From: JBLWXV01 sp048267245
GTDB taxonomy: Bacteria; Bdellovibrionota; Bacteriovoracia; Bacteriovoracales; Bacteriovoracaceae
Reading direction: 5' to 3'
Length of the DNA stretch: 64,000 nucleotides
Assembly: GCA_048267245.1 (NCBI GenBank)
Contig: JBLWXV010000001.1
Location: forward strand, 1,550,001-1,614,000
Of this stretch, positions 26,585 through 36,332 are shown piece by piece. The position numbers and the translations under genes are program-made. The notes below the pieces were generated by a model. That model had not been told where the DNA came from, made no database searches, and worked only from the letters and a program-made list of their open reading frames with translations. The stretch's first letter is position 1, and every line of letters starts with the position of its first letter.

Positions 26585-28252
26585 CTATTTCTTTGAAGAG
26601 TAAGTCGTATCGATCTTAATGCCCATTTCCTTGGCCCCATACTGAAGGACCTCAAATTTGCGCGTAAAAAGACCTGGTTTCTTTTCAAGCTTGAGCACAG
26701 AGAGTGACCATGCTGGAGCTGTATAAGTCGTGAGCTTTCTCACAGAGTTTCCATCTTTTACGAAAACTTCTGTGGTCTGAGCAAAGGGCTCCTTATTGAC
26801 AACCATTAGTCTCACTTCATCGCCAGATTCAGTGGCATAGGTATTAAGAACATCACCAAGGTTATCCTTCGTCGCCACTACAGTCCCTTTAAAGTTGTTC
26901 GTGTAGAGCTTGTAGATCTGGAAGAGGTCTGTCTTAAAACGACCTTGCTTAATAAGTGCCCATGGAATTTCGCCACTGCTCTCAGGGCTTGATAGAATGA
27001 ACTTATTAAAGAAAGTGACACCTTCTTTGGCCATAATCCCTACCGTGTCAGCAAGGTAGAGTGGACGAACAATTGGGTGATAATTAGTCGTTCTATAATC
27101 TGAGTCAAAAGCAAATTCGTTCATCACGAGTTCGGCTTTTGGGTAGTAGCGATTAATCCAAGCCTTCATTCTTGGAATAATGTTTGGAGAGTACTCCTTG
27201 TAAGAACTTAGGTCATAGTTATTCACATATTCAGAATTGTGAAGAACTTGAGGACCGGCCAACATTTCTGCCACAATCTGCTTTCCGTTTGTGTCCGTGT
27301 GGATCGAGTTTACATCATCCGAGCTCTTGCGAAAGTTCGGGTAGTAGTGGAAGGCAAACTTATCGAGCAACTTGTAGCCCTTTGGGTTTACACTTGCATT
27401 TGATTCAGTGCTTTGGAGTCGTGAAAGGAAGTAGGGAACAAAGTGTGTGAACTTGCCCTCGCCGTACTGGCAATTCACTTGAGCAGGAATGTCGCTCCAC
27501 TCACAGTCAGTTGAAAAGTTTCCAGTATTCCAATCCATCCAAGATCCAGAGAACTCAGGTCCCCAAATCTCGATGCTATTAGCGTCGCCACTTACTTCAG
27601 CCTGAGCCTTTCTGATGGCCATCGCAAATTCAATATATCTTTCGATATACTCATCGGCAGAGACCCCATCTTCACTTGGCCAAATCGCTGAGTGAGTATA
27701 GTGCCACTGCTCAAATTCATTTCCTAAACTGAAGGCTTTGATTCCAAGTTTAAGATCACCATTAAGATATTTCACAAGTTCGTAAGCAGCTTTTGAGTCA
27801 AAGCTTCTCACGACATTGTAGCCATTTCCATTCCACTCAGGCTGATAGCCTGTGAGGTTGATTTGGAAAATACCCTTGGTCCCCATTGACTTGAATTGAC
27901 GGGCGAGATCTTCATATTTTTGAATCTGAATGAATCTCTCATCCTGTCCAAAGCTCATCCCATTTTGCCAATTGAATACATCGTACTCATTGCCACCAAC
28001 TCGGAGTGCTCCGAGTTGAAGTTCTTGGATAAGTGAGGAGCTTGGTAGGTTGGCCCTAGACTCTACAAATGATCCATAAAATGCTTTATCAATCTTTTGA
28101 ATCTTACTATCGAGCTCAATCATCACAGAATTTGTAATCTGCGACTGATCTCTACGCTCGTACTCACCTTGAGTGGAAGTGATTTCACCTGCTTGAACGC
28201 TACTCGTAATAAGACTTGTTATAATAAGTCCTGCGATACCTTTAATAACCAT
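26585..28252 (-). CDS. Secreted GH44-like glycoside hydrolase, paralogue 1
   Basis: A 555-residue secreted protein. After a signal peptide (to about residue 21) it shows a TIM-barrel glycosidase. FSLGNEFEQWHYTH (Glu179 as likely acid/base) corresponds to the GH44 SLDNEPALW segment. LVMNEFAFD carries the likely nucleophile. The end forms a small beta-domain. GH44 enzymes cut beta-1,4-glucan, xyloglucan or xylan. Here DNEP is changed to GNEF, so specificity may differ. The final residues hold YGAKEMG, shared with the upstream paralogue 30 bases away, with which it is co-transcribed. Confidence 0.7.
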   Translation of the reverse strand: MVIKGIAGLIITSLITSSVQAGEITSTQGEYERRDQSQITNSVMIELDSKIQKIDKAFYGSFVESRANLPSSSLIQELQLGALRVGGNEYDVFNWQNGMSFGQDERFIQIQKYEDLARQFKSMGTKGIFQINLTGYQPEWNGNGYNVVRSFDSKAAYELVKYLNGDLKLGIKAFSLGNEFEQWHYTHSAIWPSEDGVSADEYIERYIEFAMAIRKAQAEVSGDANSIEIWGPEFSGSWMDWNTGNFSTDCEWSDIPAQVNCQYGEGKFTHFVPYFLSRLQSTESNASVNPKGYKLLDKFAFHYYPNFRKSSDDVNSIHTDTNGKQIVAEMLAGPQVLHNSEYVNNYDLSSYKEYSPNIIPRMKAWINRYYPKAELVMNEFAFDSDYRTTNYHPIVRPLYLADTVGIMAKEGVTFFNKFILSSPESSGEIPWALIKQGRFKTDLFQIYKLYTNNFKGTVVATKDNLGDVLNTYATESGDEVRLMVVNKEPFAQTTEVFVKDGNSVRKLTTYTAPAWSLSVLKLEKKPGLFTRKFEVLQYGAKEMGIKIDTTYSSKK

Positions 28253-28281
28253 ATAAACTCCTCAACTCTTGAGTGTTAGAT

Positions 28282-29910
28282 TTAGAGAACACCCATTTCT
28301 TTTGCACCATAACGAGAGACTTTAATTGTCCCAGACTCAGTGAGAGGAATTTCAAAGACCGTTAGAGACCATGGCTCCAGCGATACCTCTGTCATATCTT
28401 CTGCAAGGCTAGAACCGTTTTGCAACTTTACAGCTGTGTTGTGAATCTTGGTGTCCTTATTTACTACGAAAAGTGTGATTACGTTACCGCTCTTTACTGA
28501 GTATGTATTTACTTCATCCCCATAAGTTTTTTGGGTCTCTACCGTCGATCCCTTGAACTTAGTTGTAAAGAGTGAATACATATAGAAGAGGTGTGACTTG
28601 TTTGAACCATTGATGAGGGCCCAGTCACTTCCATTTACTCCACCTTGAAGGAATGAGTGAAAGAAGTTCTTTACACCAAAGCTAGCAAGACGTGGAAGCA
28701 TATCAGCGAGGTAGAGTGGACGAACAATTGGGTGATAACCAACGTTTTCAATTGAGTCGATACCAAACTCTGTGACAGCAAGTTTTGCACTTGGGTAATA
28801 ACCATTTTTCCAAGCCTCAAACTTTTGAAGGATTTGTGGATTTGTTCCAAGTGGTGAAGCTCTGTCAAATCTGTTTACGTAGCTTGGGTTATCCCAAACG
28901 TTTGTAGAGGCAAGCATTCCAGCAACGTTTTGGTTTTCAATCATTTTCTTTGTGATGATAGAACCATTGTCATTAAATTGCTCTCTAAAGAGTGGGTAGT
29001 AGTGAAGTGTGAGGTAATCAAGCATTTTATAACCATTTGGGTTATTTACTTGATCATTTTCAAAGGCTGAAAGCTTAGAGAGGAAGTATGGGATGAATTC
29101 AGAGAATTCACCATTCTCTCCGTAAGTACATGTCGCAGGAACTTTGAGAGCGTAATTCATTACACAGTCAGATGGGTGATTTGTTTGCCAACCAGTCCAA
29201 CCTGTCGCGAGTTCAGGTCCCCAAATCTTGAGGTCTTGTGGACGATTATTAATTTCCATTTGAGCATCTTTCATCGCAACTACGTAGGCGATGAACTTCT
29301 CAATATATTCATCAGCAGATGGTGAGTAAGCTCCGTGAGTTGACTCCCAGTGGAATGGCTCGTTGTCCATGACAATATTTTTTAAACCTTGAGACTGAAC
29401 ACCATTAATCTCTGTGATGAAATTAGCAGCGTGCTGGGCATCAGCAGTTTGTTCATAAGAGAGAGTGCCGTTGGCATTTCTCACTGGCTGCCATCCCATC
29501 ATGTTAATTTGAAAGATGGGCTCAGCATTGTATGAACTTCTCACTGTTTGAATGAGTGAAGATGTCGATGTTCCCACTCTGTAGAAGTTATTTGAATAGA
29601 GATCAAAGTAAGTGTTGTTTTCCCAGTTGTAGCTTGAGTGAATATTGCCACCAAACTTAATCATGCTGAGTTCGAGTTGATTGACGATATTCTTTGAAGG
29701 AAGTCTTGCAAAACCTTTGTTGTCAGCGCCATAGAAATTTTGTGAAACAGTGAGTGCTTCTTTTGCGCTTGAAATATCTAGAGTGACAGAGCCATCTAGG
29801 TTGCGAGTAGGAAGTCGGTTATTTCTTGGAATTTGATACTGAGTGATTCCCTCAGCGAAAGCCGAAGCGCTTGAGAGGCCAATCACTAGAGCTATTAGAG
29901 AACGTTTCAT
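28282..29910 (-). CDS. Secreted GH44-like glycoside hydrolase, paralogue 2
   Basis: About 542 residues from the ATG at 29910 (a GTG at 29919 is also possible). Signal peptide KRSLIALVIGLSSASAFA. The catalytic segment VMDNEPFHWESTH keeps the GH44 DNEP (acid/base Glu184 by this start), and LAVTEFGID holds the likely nucleophile. It shares long stretches such as YHPIVRPLYLAD, the PNGYK-LD phrase and the C-terminal RYGAKEMG with the next gene, so the pair arose by duplication. Polysaccharide remodelling around the cell or digestion of glucans are both plausible. Confidence 0.75.
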   Translation of the reverse strand: MKRSLIALVIGLSSASAFAEGITQYQIPRNNRLPTRNLDGSVTLDISSAKEALTVSQNFYGADNKGFARLPSKNIVNQLELSMIKFGGNIHSSYNWENNTYFDLYSNNFYRVGTSTSSLIQTVRSSYNAEPIFQINMMGWQPVRNANGTLSYEQTADAQHAANFITEINGVQSQGLKNIVMDNEPFHWESTHGAYSPSADEYIEKFIAYVVAMKDAQMEINNRPQDLKIWGPELATGWTGWQTNHPSDCVMNYALKVPATCTYGENGEFSEFIPYFLSKLSAFENDQVNNPNGYKMLDYLTLHYYPLFREQFNDNGSIITKKMIENQNVAGMLASTNVWDNPSYVNRFDRASPLGTNPQILQKFEAWKNGYYPSAKLAVTEFGIDSIENVGYHPIVRPLYLADMLPRLASFGVKNFFHSFLQGGVNGSDWALINGSNKSHLFYMYSLFTTKFKGSTVETQKTYGDEVNTYSVKSGNVITLFVVNKDTKIHNTAVKLQNGSSLAEDMTEVSLEPWSLTVFEIPLTESGTIKVSRYGAKEMGVL

Positions 29911-29944
29911 TTGTTCCACAATGTACCTGCCTGATTAAAGAGTA

Positions 29945-29972
29945 AATATATTTTCCCGAGTGGGAGTATCAG
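29945..29972 (-). promoter_or_regulatory. Candidate promoter of the GH44-like operon
   Basis: Minus strand CTGATA (29972-29967), 16-base spacer, TATATT (29950-29945, 5/6). The leader to the ATG at 29910 would be about 28 bases. Confidence 0.42.
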
Positions 29973-30071
29973 TTTTTTCTACCCCTGACAACGTGTACTT
30001 GGCGACCTCTGTTTTATTTTCAATGGCAAGTCTAAGTCTTTTTTCCTCTCGAATTTAGCAGAGTTAGCGCC

Positions 30072-30077
30072 TATACT
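30072..30077 (+). promoter_or_regulatory. -10 element close to the 30084 start
   Basis: TATACT (5/6) ends six bases before the ATG of the barrel gene, so the message may be leaderless; no Shine-Dalgarno is visible. The -35 is poor. Confidence 0.3.
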
Positions 30078-30083
30078 TTTTAC

Positions 30084-31094
30084 ATGTTTAATTATCTAAA
30101 GAAATATAGCTACTGGACTGTTTTCCTCGGGGTATTTCCCAGCTCTCTTTTGTTTTCACAAGAGAAGGCGAGCCTAGAGACTCGCTGGACCTACAAGGAA
30201 ACGCAAGAGCGCATCTTTATGCGAACACTAGACGTGCGAGCAACTAACCATCGTAGAGACCTTTTCTGGCCCTATGAGGGCTCAGTATCTCAAAGTCACG
30301 ACTTTGGCGCCGATCTTCAGCTCAACGATGCAACCTCAAGGGAATATAAGATTAATGGAGAGCGCTTTCGCCTGACCTACGGTTATCAATTCTCAGAGGA
30401 ATTTCTGGTCGATGTTAAGGCCGGGGTTCACCACTATAAGGGCGAGCCCAGAGACGTGGCCTTGAGAGCTGAAGTAGAGCACTCCAATCCAGTTGGAGAG
30501 GTTCGACTTCTTCATAAAAATGCCAAGGGAAACCATATTCTCTCTTTTGAATACGACAATCTCTACAGTCTCTTGCAGCTTCCGGCCGGGGTTTCACAAA
30601 ATTTGCGCTACCTAAACGTCGGGTACCGAGGGAGTTATAAGGTCTCGGCCACTCACGAGATCACAGGTGGGGTGCTCGAGCGCTTTTATTCTGATGATAA
30701 CCGCCGTATGGACCTAAATATCTCGAGCATGCACAAATTCTCCTCCCACGAATTATTTCCTTGGCTGGGCTTTGGGGCATCTTATCTAGACTCAAAGAAG
30801 AATGTGGTTGGTTACTGGACTCCAAGAAGTCAGACTTCCTATGGCCCAAGGATCTCCTGGAGTTATTGGCACAGCAATCTTTTCTCAATGGGAATCTTTT
30901 CTGACATTAATTACTACTACGATTCGAGTAGTAAGGATTCTGGAATTGGTCACTATACGGCGATGATGTTTTGGCTTGGGGACCGAAACAAGCTCCATGG
31001 TATTTTGGAGCTTGTTCGTATGGATTCAGCTCAGAATAATTCCAGTGAGTGGTTCGAAAACGATATCTCACTCACTGTTCATTATCCCTTTTAG
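30084..31094 (+). CDS. Outer-membrane beta-barrel protein
   Basis: A 336-residue protein with an N-terminal export signal (to about residue 25, ending LLFS). It is followed by alternating hydrophobic/polar strands rich in Tyr, Gly and aromatic girdle residues. The last residue is Phe after SLTVHYP, the outer-membrane insertion signal. No named family recognised. It lies between secreted glycosidases and the flippase gene in the polysaccharide locus, so a role as channel or scaffold for glycan export is possible but unproven. Confidence 0.6.
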   Translation: MFNYLKKYSYWTVFLGVFPSSLLFSQEKASLETRWTYKETQERIFMRTLDVRATNHRRDLFWPYEGSVSQSHDFGADLQLNDATSREYKINGERFRLTYGYQFSEEFLVDVKAGVHHYKGEPRDVALRAEVEHSNPVGEVRLLHKNAKGNHILSFEYDNLYSLLQLPAGVSQNLRYLNVGYRGSYKVSATHEITGGVLERFYSDDNRRMDLNISSMHKFSSHELFPWLGFGASYLDSKKNVVGYWTPRSQTSYGPRISWSYWHSNLFSMGIFSDINYYYDSSSKDSGIGHYTAMMFWLGDRNKLHGILELVRMDSAQNNSSEWFENDISLTVHYPF

Positions 31095-31098
31095 AAAT

Positions 31099-32748
31099 TT
31101 AGAGACAGGCAGAAGAGTAGCTATACTTTCTCTCAACTAAGTGTCTTGCTAGACGCATACCCGATACTTCGTAAGTGAAGTCTTGACCACAGCTCTTTCC
31201 TTTTTCAAAGAAAGCTTGGAAGAGGGCAGGTGACTTCCAAATTACTTCAGCAAATTTGGCCGAGTGGCGAGCAAATTCTTCGTTGTTAGAAGTTTGGTAG
31301 TAAGTCTTGAGCTTGGCTGCAATTGACTTGAGTTGACCAACGTTGCTTGCAATGGAAGCAGGTGAACTCTTGTCACAACCATTGGCCCCGTACTGAAGAT
31401 CATCTTCATCACATGAGCTCTTTGAGGCCATCTCTTGTTCGTAATCGAGGGCCATATTTTGAATGTCCGCAAATAGTCCAGCGTTAGATCCTCTAAGACC
31501 CATGATCGCTTTCATATATTCTTCTGACCACTTCATTTCAAGGCGTACTTGATTGTAGTGAAGTGTGTTGTTGAGTTCAGGAACACGGGCACAAGTTTCT
31601 TTTTGGATACCTGTGAGTTTCGCTGCACGCTGGATATACTTGTTGATGCGGTTTTCCTGACCCCAATCAGACTCGTAGTGGTAAGTGAATGTTCCATAAG
31701 TAGAGTCAGTTACCTTTCTGCCACCAGTTGAGTAATCTGGGTGATCCTTAACAGTGATTCCACCTTTAAATGTGCGCGACTCTCTGAAGTGTTTATCAAA
31801 GAGACGAGAGCGTCTTTGTTTAACGTAGATACCGTGATTTCTCTCAATCTTTTCATCCCAAGAAGAAACTTCTTCAAAGAGGTCATAGCTTCTCTCTGTT
31901 GAGGCGCGAAGAGAGATCAGAGGAATAAAGGGAGTTTGGAATCCGATGCTATTTGTGTAGCCATTTCTTTGCTGAGAAGAATCAGCAATTTTTAGAACGC
32001 CAGAGCCATCGATTTTTGCGAGGTCTTGAGCCTTTGTTGTATCGCCAACCATGAAGCGCTCGAATGCTTCGATGCTCTCTTTGTTGTCGAGGACGAATTC
32101 ATAGCTAAAGCCAGAAGCAGCTTGGGCCACTCTCTCATGAGCGATACTTGGGTAACTAACACCAGCTCCAAAGCTGATTGACTTGATTTTTGTTTTCGCA
32201 CGCTCAACATAAACTGTGCGTGGGCCAGTTTTTTGGAGGTAGTTTGTCCATCCACCCTTGGCCACAGCGAAGGCGCCAACGTTAAAGGGAGCAATGCCAG
32301 CACCGAGGTAGAGTGAAACGCCACCAAAGGATTCCCAGTAAGCACCATCTCTTACTTTCCACTTGGCAATCTCTTTAGCTGTCATTGGAAGTCTTTTTTC
32401 TTTTGCCGTGATCACGCCGTCCCAGTCTGAAGCTTCTGTGAAGTAGATACCAAAGCCGTCTTTAACAGGTCCAACACCAACTGAAGCCCATAGTGAAATA
32501 TCATTAACCCAGCGAGACATAGAAGCGCTAGCGCCGAGGTAGTAGAGTGTTTCGCGAGCGATTGTGAAACCCTTGCCATAAAGATCTACGGCTATTGTTG
32601 GACATGAAGATCTTTGAGCAGGAGTTTTGTTAACTACCTTGTTCATCCAGTCATAATTAACTGTTGCTGTGTTAAGTGGCGAAAAATTCGACTGAGCAGC
32701 AACTCCAAGTGAGAACAACGAAGCTATGAGGACTAGACCACGTTTCAT
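31099..32748 (-). CDS. Secreted protein of unknown function
   Basis: A 549-residue protein with a signal peptide (KRGLVLIASLFSLGVAA). The first half is glycine- and aromatic-rich and barrel-like (YYLGASASMSRWVND, GVSLYLGAGIAPFNVGAFAV). The second half is helical and charged. Cysteines are few and placed mostly in the C-terminal third (ETCARV, SSCDEDD, KSCGQD, SSACL), which could form disulphides. I recognise no family. GGGG at a short distance precedes the ATG. The stop lies 4 bases from the convergent barrel gene. Confidence 0.6.
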   Translation of the reverse strand: MKRGLVLIASLFSLGVAAQSNFSPLNTATVNYDWMNKVVNKTPAQRSSCPTIAVDLYGKGFTIARETLYYLGASASMSRWVNDISLWASVGVGPVKDGFGIYFTEASDWDGVITAKEKRLPMTAKEIAKWKVRDGAYWESFGGVSLYLGAGIAPFNVGAFAVAKGGWTNYLQKTGPRTVYVERAKTKIKSISFGAGVSYPSIAHERVAQAASGFSYEFVLDNKESIEAFERFMVGDTTKAQDLAKIDGSGVLKIADSSQQRNGYTNSIGFQTPFIPLISLRASTERSYDLFEEVSSWDEKIERNHGIYVKQRRSRLFDKHFRESRTFKGGITVKDHPDYSTGGRKVTDSTYGTFTYHYESDWGQENRINKYIQRAAKLTGIQKETCARVPELNNTLHYNQVRLEMKWSEEYMKAIMGLRGSNAGLFADIQNMALDYEQEMASKSSCDEDDLQYGANGCDKSSPASIASNVGQLKSIAAKLKTYYQTSNNEEFARHSAKFAEVIWKSPALFQAFFEKGKSCGQDFTYEVSGMRLARHLVERKYSYSSACL

Positions 32749-32792
32749 ATTTGACCCCGGTTTAAGTGTTAGGCTTTTAATAATTAAAGGGG

Positions 32793-32821
32793 TTGATACA
32801 CTAAGGATTCTAGTGCTGCAA
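32793..32821 (-). promoter_or_regulatory. Candidate promoter of the 32748 gene
   Basis: Minus strand TTGCAG (32821-32816), 17-base spacer, TATCAA (32798-32793). Modest match, but placed about 45 bases before the start in a 117-base gap between leftward genes. Confidence 0.3.
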
Positions 32822-32865
32822 TATGCTTAGATAAAAATAGTAGAATTGTGAAATTAGTATTCACT

Positions 32866-34341
32866 TTAAATTTTCTTAAGTTTTAAGAAAATGAAGTCGC
32901 GCTCATCTTTTGAAATTAAACCAGTACAAAGAGCAAAGAGAAGGCAGGTTAGACCATAAAGACTAAATGAAATTGCCAATACCCAGAAGACGGGAAGACC
33001 CTGTAAATATTTCTCACTTAAGAGATGAAAGGCGTAGGAGAGTGCTGTGCAAATCCCGATTAACAGCGCGAGTTCTCTCCACCTGGCCAGTTTTGTCACT
33101 CCAGCGTCTAGCAGGCGTCCGCCTAAAATGAGTGTGGAGCTATTGAGGACAAAGAAAACCGTCACTTTGACGGCAAGTACTTGTAGAGGTGAGAGCCACA
33201 TCGCCGCGGCCACCAGGGCGATTGCTCCAATTACAAAGCCTATGGTGCGGATTTTTAAAAAGAGTTCCGTTTTAAACGTTGCCCTAAATAAAGGCTCAGG
33301 ATTAAAGACTTGAACAAATACAAAGAGATTAAAAACAATGAAATAGGGCGTACTCTCGACGTATTTGTCGGAAAAAATAAATGTCATCAGTTCCTTGGAA
33401 AAGAACATCATATAAACAATGAAGGGAGTTGCGACGAGGTGAAGTTTTCGCAGCATATTTCTCCATATTTCAAGCGCTTGTTGTTTATCCCCAGCTCGTA
33501 CGGCATCGACCATTTCGATATTGGCAAGTTCATAGAAAGAGGCCTGGGCGGCGTTGACCAAGGGGTTCTCAAAACATCCGACTGTGTAATATGTGAAATC
33601 TTTTACAGAAAAAAGTGAAGAGATGAGAAACTTCTCTAAATTCAAAATATTTTGCAAGATGCGCGAGAGTCCAAGGGGCAAACCAAATTTAATTTGCTCC
33701 TTTAGATGAATGAGAGAATCAGCGTATTTGAGCCCGCCCTTTTTACGGTGGGAATCTATGATGATAAAAGTCATCAAAAGCCTGAGTGCCATTAATACAC
33801 TCAAGAAAATTAAGACAATAAAGAGTGAATTAAAGAAGATATAGGCGCCTAAAATGGCCATGGCCTTTAAGAGCTCTACACCTAGTTCTAGCATCAATCG
33901 CTGTTTGAGACGGTCTAGCCCTATAAGAATGCCTTCTAGCTGCATTGAAGAGACCGTGAGGACAATGAGTAGCGACAGTAGTGGAATGTAGCGCGCAAGC
34001 TCCGGATTTCCTAGGCCAATTGCGATTGGGTCTCTAAGAAGAGTGAAGGTTAGTCCTATAAGTGTTGTGACGATGAGATTAAAGGAGAGGGCGTTAAAAC
34101 TGTAGAGTGCAAAGCGTTCGGGCTTCCATCTTAAGTAGTAATAGGCCGAATCGTCCAGGCCCAGATTGAGGGCAACTTGTGAAAACCAGTAAAAGAGCAT
34201 GACTTGCTTGTATGTGCCATACTCTTCTACTTCGAGGGCCCTTCCCAAGTACATGGGGATGGCGAATGAAAAGAAAATTCCGATGATGCGAGCAAGAGTG
34301 AGCCAAATGGTCTTTGTGAAAGAACTTTTATCTTGGCTCAC
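32866..34341 (-). CDS. Wzx-type polysaccharide flippase (MOP family)
   Basis: A 491-residue membrane protein with about 12-14 helices. Family hallmarks are TLARIIGIFFSFAIPMYLGR at the N-terminus with EYGTYKQVMLF after it, and FSVKDFTYYTVGCFENP in the middle. It would flip undecaprenyl-linked repeat units outward for the Wzy-like protein coded at 20957. It follows the GH5 gene after 19 bases and is probably co-transcribed with it. Confidence 0.82.
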   Translation of the reverse strand: MSQDKSSFTKTIWLTLARIIGIFFSFAIPMYLGRALEVEEYGTYKQVMLFYWFSQVALNLGLDDSAYYYLRWKPERFALYSFNALSFNLIVTTLIGLTFTLLRDPIAIGLGNPELARYIPLLSLLIVLTVSSMQLEGILIGLDRLKQRLMLELGVELLKAMAILGAYIFFNSLFIVLIFLSVLMALRLLMTFIIIDSHRKKGGLKYADSLIHLKEQIKFGLPLGLSRILQNILNLEKFLISSLFSVKDFTYYTVGCFENPLVNAAQASFYELANIEMVDAVRAGDKQQALEIWRNMLRKLHLVATPFIVYMMFFSKELMTFIFSDKYVESTPYFIVFNLFVFVQVFNPEPLFRATFKTELFLKIRTIGFVIGAIALVAAAMWLSPLQVLAVKVTVFFVLNSSTLILGGRLLDAGVTKLARWRELALLIGICTALSYAFHLLSEKYLQGLPVFWVLAISFSLYGLTCLLFALCTGLISKDERDFIFLKLKKI

Positions 34342-34360
34342 TCAATCTCTACCTTATGAA

Positions 34361-36103
34361 CTATGGGGCGAATGGAATCTGTACTGGCTGGTAGTCAAGG
34401 AGTAGGTTTTGAACAAAAGTTCCCATACCTTGGTCTTCCTCAATTTGCGTCCAGTCTGTGTAGAACATTCTTGGACCCCATTTATTATCAAAAGTCCAAG
34501 CCGTCCAGCTAAGTTTATTGGCCGTCATCCAGCTCTCAAAGCTGCGACCAAAGTTGATATCGCCACCTTCTGTACCACCAACCTCAAAGCCCCATTCAGT
34601 CACAAATACTGGGAACTTTTGAATCACTGGCATGTAGCGATCATTCCACATCTTCTCAGTTTGGTTACTGTAGATATGGGCCACGTAGGCGATATTCGTT
34701 CCCACAACTGGGTTAGTGGCCGCACCTAGGATATTTGATGACCAGTAAGGACCACCAACTAGCACTAGGTTCTTAGGAGCGTACTGGCGAATGAGATCAA
34801 CTGCAGGCTGGGCAATGGTGTTCTTCCAAGTATCCCAGTTATTGGGGTTGATTGGCTCATTCATGACTTCGTAGATAACGTATGGGTTATCCTTGAATTT
34901 AGGCGCCATAAAAGTCCAAAACTCTTTAACTTTTGGATACAGGTTAGAGTAGTCACTAATGTAGTGAAGATCGATGATCACATAGACGCCTTTAGATGTA
35001 ATTTCATCTACTAGCGGCTTGATGTGATTAGTGTAGTACTTATCGTATCCAGTCGTTTGACTAAAAAAGCCTTCATTCGGGTAGTTAGGGTCACCTGGCA
35101 GGATGGGCAGACGAATAACTTTTGCAAAGTATTCATCAGTGGCCAACGAGGCGATACTTCTTGCAGTCACACCTGGTCTCTCCCACGGCTTAGTATCTAA
35201 GTGTTGTGGGTCGGCGATATTGACCCCTTTAAGGATCACTTGCTCGCCTCTAGAGTTGATGATCTTGTTACCACTTACACTTAACCACATATCGTCCTCT
35301 GATGGATCTGGAGTGGGCTCAGTTGTAGGGGGCTCAGTTGGATCTGGTTCAGTTGTAGGAGGAGGCACTGGGGCTTTTACCGCCGAGGCTTTAAGACCGA
35401 GGCTCAAAGACTTGTAGTCCCAAGTCTGGCCTGGGTAGTAGCCCACAGTGAAGACTTCTGTATAACTGCCTTCCCACTGAGGTTTAAAAGTAACGTCGAT
35501 AGTACAATTAGCACCGTGGGCGAGCTGGCCGCCCTGGAAAGCACAGCTGCCACCATCTACAATAAAGCCATCGGTATTGTTAAACCAATGATCGTCTAAG
35601 CGCACGCTCTCTCCGGTTTGGTTGTCTAGCTTGAGGACGTGAACCACATCCTCTCCGAGCTGTAGCTGGCCAAAGTCAGTGGCGCCTGTAAGAGTAAGGT
35701 CACCTTTTGGTACTACTGCTGTAGATCCCGTTACATTGAGGTTTGTCTCTTCCCAAGTCCAGCCACTTCCAAGGAAGTATCCTAGAGTCAGTCTATCTCT
35801 GTGCTCACCTTCCCAGGTAGGCTTAAAGCGCAATTTCATCTGACATGATTTGCCCTTGCGAAGAGTCCAGCCATTGTACTTACAGGTTCCGCCAATGACT
35901 TGGTAGGAATCGCTGTCATTAAACCAATAACTGTCTAGTCTGACATTGTTTAGTTTTTTATTAGTGACGGTGACAGTCAGGTCTTTTACCTGTCCTATCT
36001 CGACTGCTTGAAAGTCAGCCACGGTTTTAAATTCTACGTTTTGTGCCATCGCACTAAAGCCCACAAATGGCAGGGCCAATAATATCGTTTTTATGCTCTT
36101 CAC
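34361..36103 (-). CDS. Secreted GH5 endoglucanase-like enzyme with two N-terminal beta-domains
   Basis: A 580-residue enzyme counted from the GTG at 36103, which has GGAG 7 bases ahead and opens a signal peptide (KSIKTILLALPFVGFSAMA). Two tandem beta-sandwich domains of the choice-of-anchor/ASPM-like type each carry a cysteine pair and FKPxWEG (about 25-130 and 135-235). A Pro/Thr/Glu linker (TEPDPTEPPTTEPTPDP) follows. The GH5 barrel has YEVMNEP (acid/base Glu416) and FVTEWGF (nucleophile Glu503). GH5 members cut beta-1,4-glucans and mannans. Acting on its own polysaccharide or on plant/prey glucan are both possible. Confidence 0.88.
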   Translation of the reverse strand: MKSIKTILLALPFVGFSAMAQNVEFKTVADFQAVEIGQVKDLTVTVTNKKLNNVRLDSYWFNDSDSYQVIGGTCKYNGWTLRKGKSCQMKLRFKPTWEGEHRDRLTLGYFLGSGWTWEETNLNVTGSTAVVPKGDLTLTGATDFGQLQLGEDVVHVLKLDNQTGESVRLDDHWFNNTDGFIVDGGSCAFQGGQLAHGANCTIDVTFKPQWEGSYTEVFTVGYYPGQTWDYKSLSLGLKASAVKAPVPPPTTEPDPTEPPTTEPTPDPSEDDMWLSVSGNKIINSRGEQVILKGVNIADPQHLDTKPWERPGVTARSIASLATDEYFAKVIRLPILPGDPNYPNEGFFSQTTGYDKYYTNHIKPLVDEITSKGVYVIIDLHYISDYSNLYPKVKEFWTFMAPKFKDNPYVIYEVMNEPINPNNWDTWKNTIAQPAVDLIRQYAPKNLVLVGGPYWSSNILGAATNPVVGTNIAYVAHIYSNQTEKMWNDRYMPVIQKFPVFVTEWGFEVGGTEGGDINFGRSFESWMTANKLSWTAWTFDNKWGPRMFYTDWTQIEEDQGMGTFVQNLLLDYQPVQIPFAP

Positions 36104-36270
36104 ACTCTTTCTCCAAAGTTCCAAATACGCTGCTTGTGAGAGCTTATCGGGAGTTAGAAAGGGCACCTAAAGCAAGAATTCATAAGGTTACGGCCATCTA
36201 ATCTTCATGACTTAGCTCGCTGGCGACAGAACTTTTTGGCGATATTGGGGACTTGGCCCAAGGGAGATAG

Positions 36271-36300
36271 TTGACTAAGAATCTTGCTCTGGAACATATT
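36271..36300 (+). promoter_or_regulatory. Candidate promoter of the 36333 gene
   Basis: TTGACT (36271-36276, 5/6), 18-base spacer, CATATT (36295-36300). The transcript would start about 26 bases before the GTG start codon. Confidence 0.42.
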
Positions 36301-36332
36301 GTGAGCTTTCAAATTGAATCATCGGAGATTGG

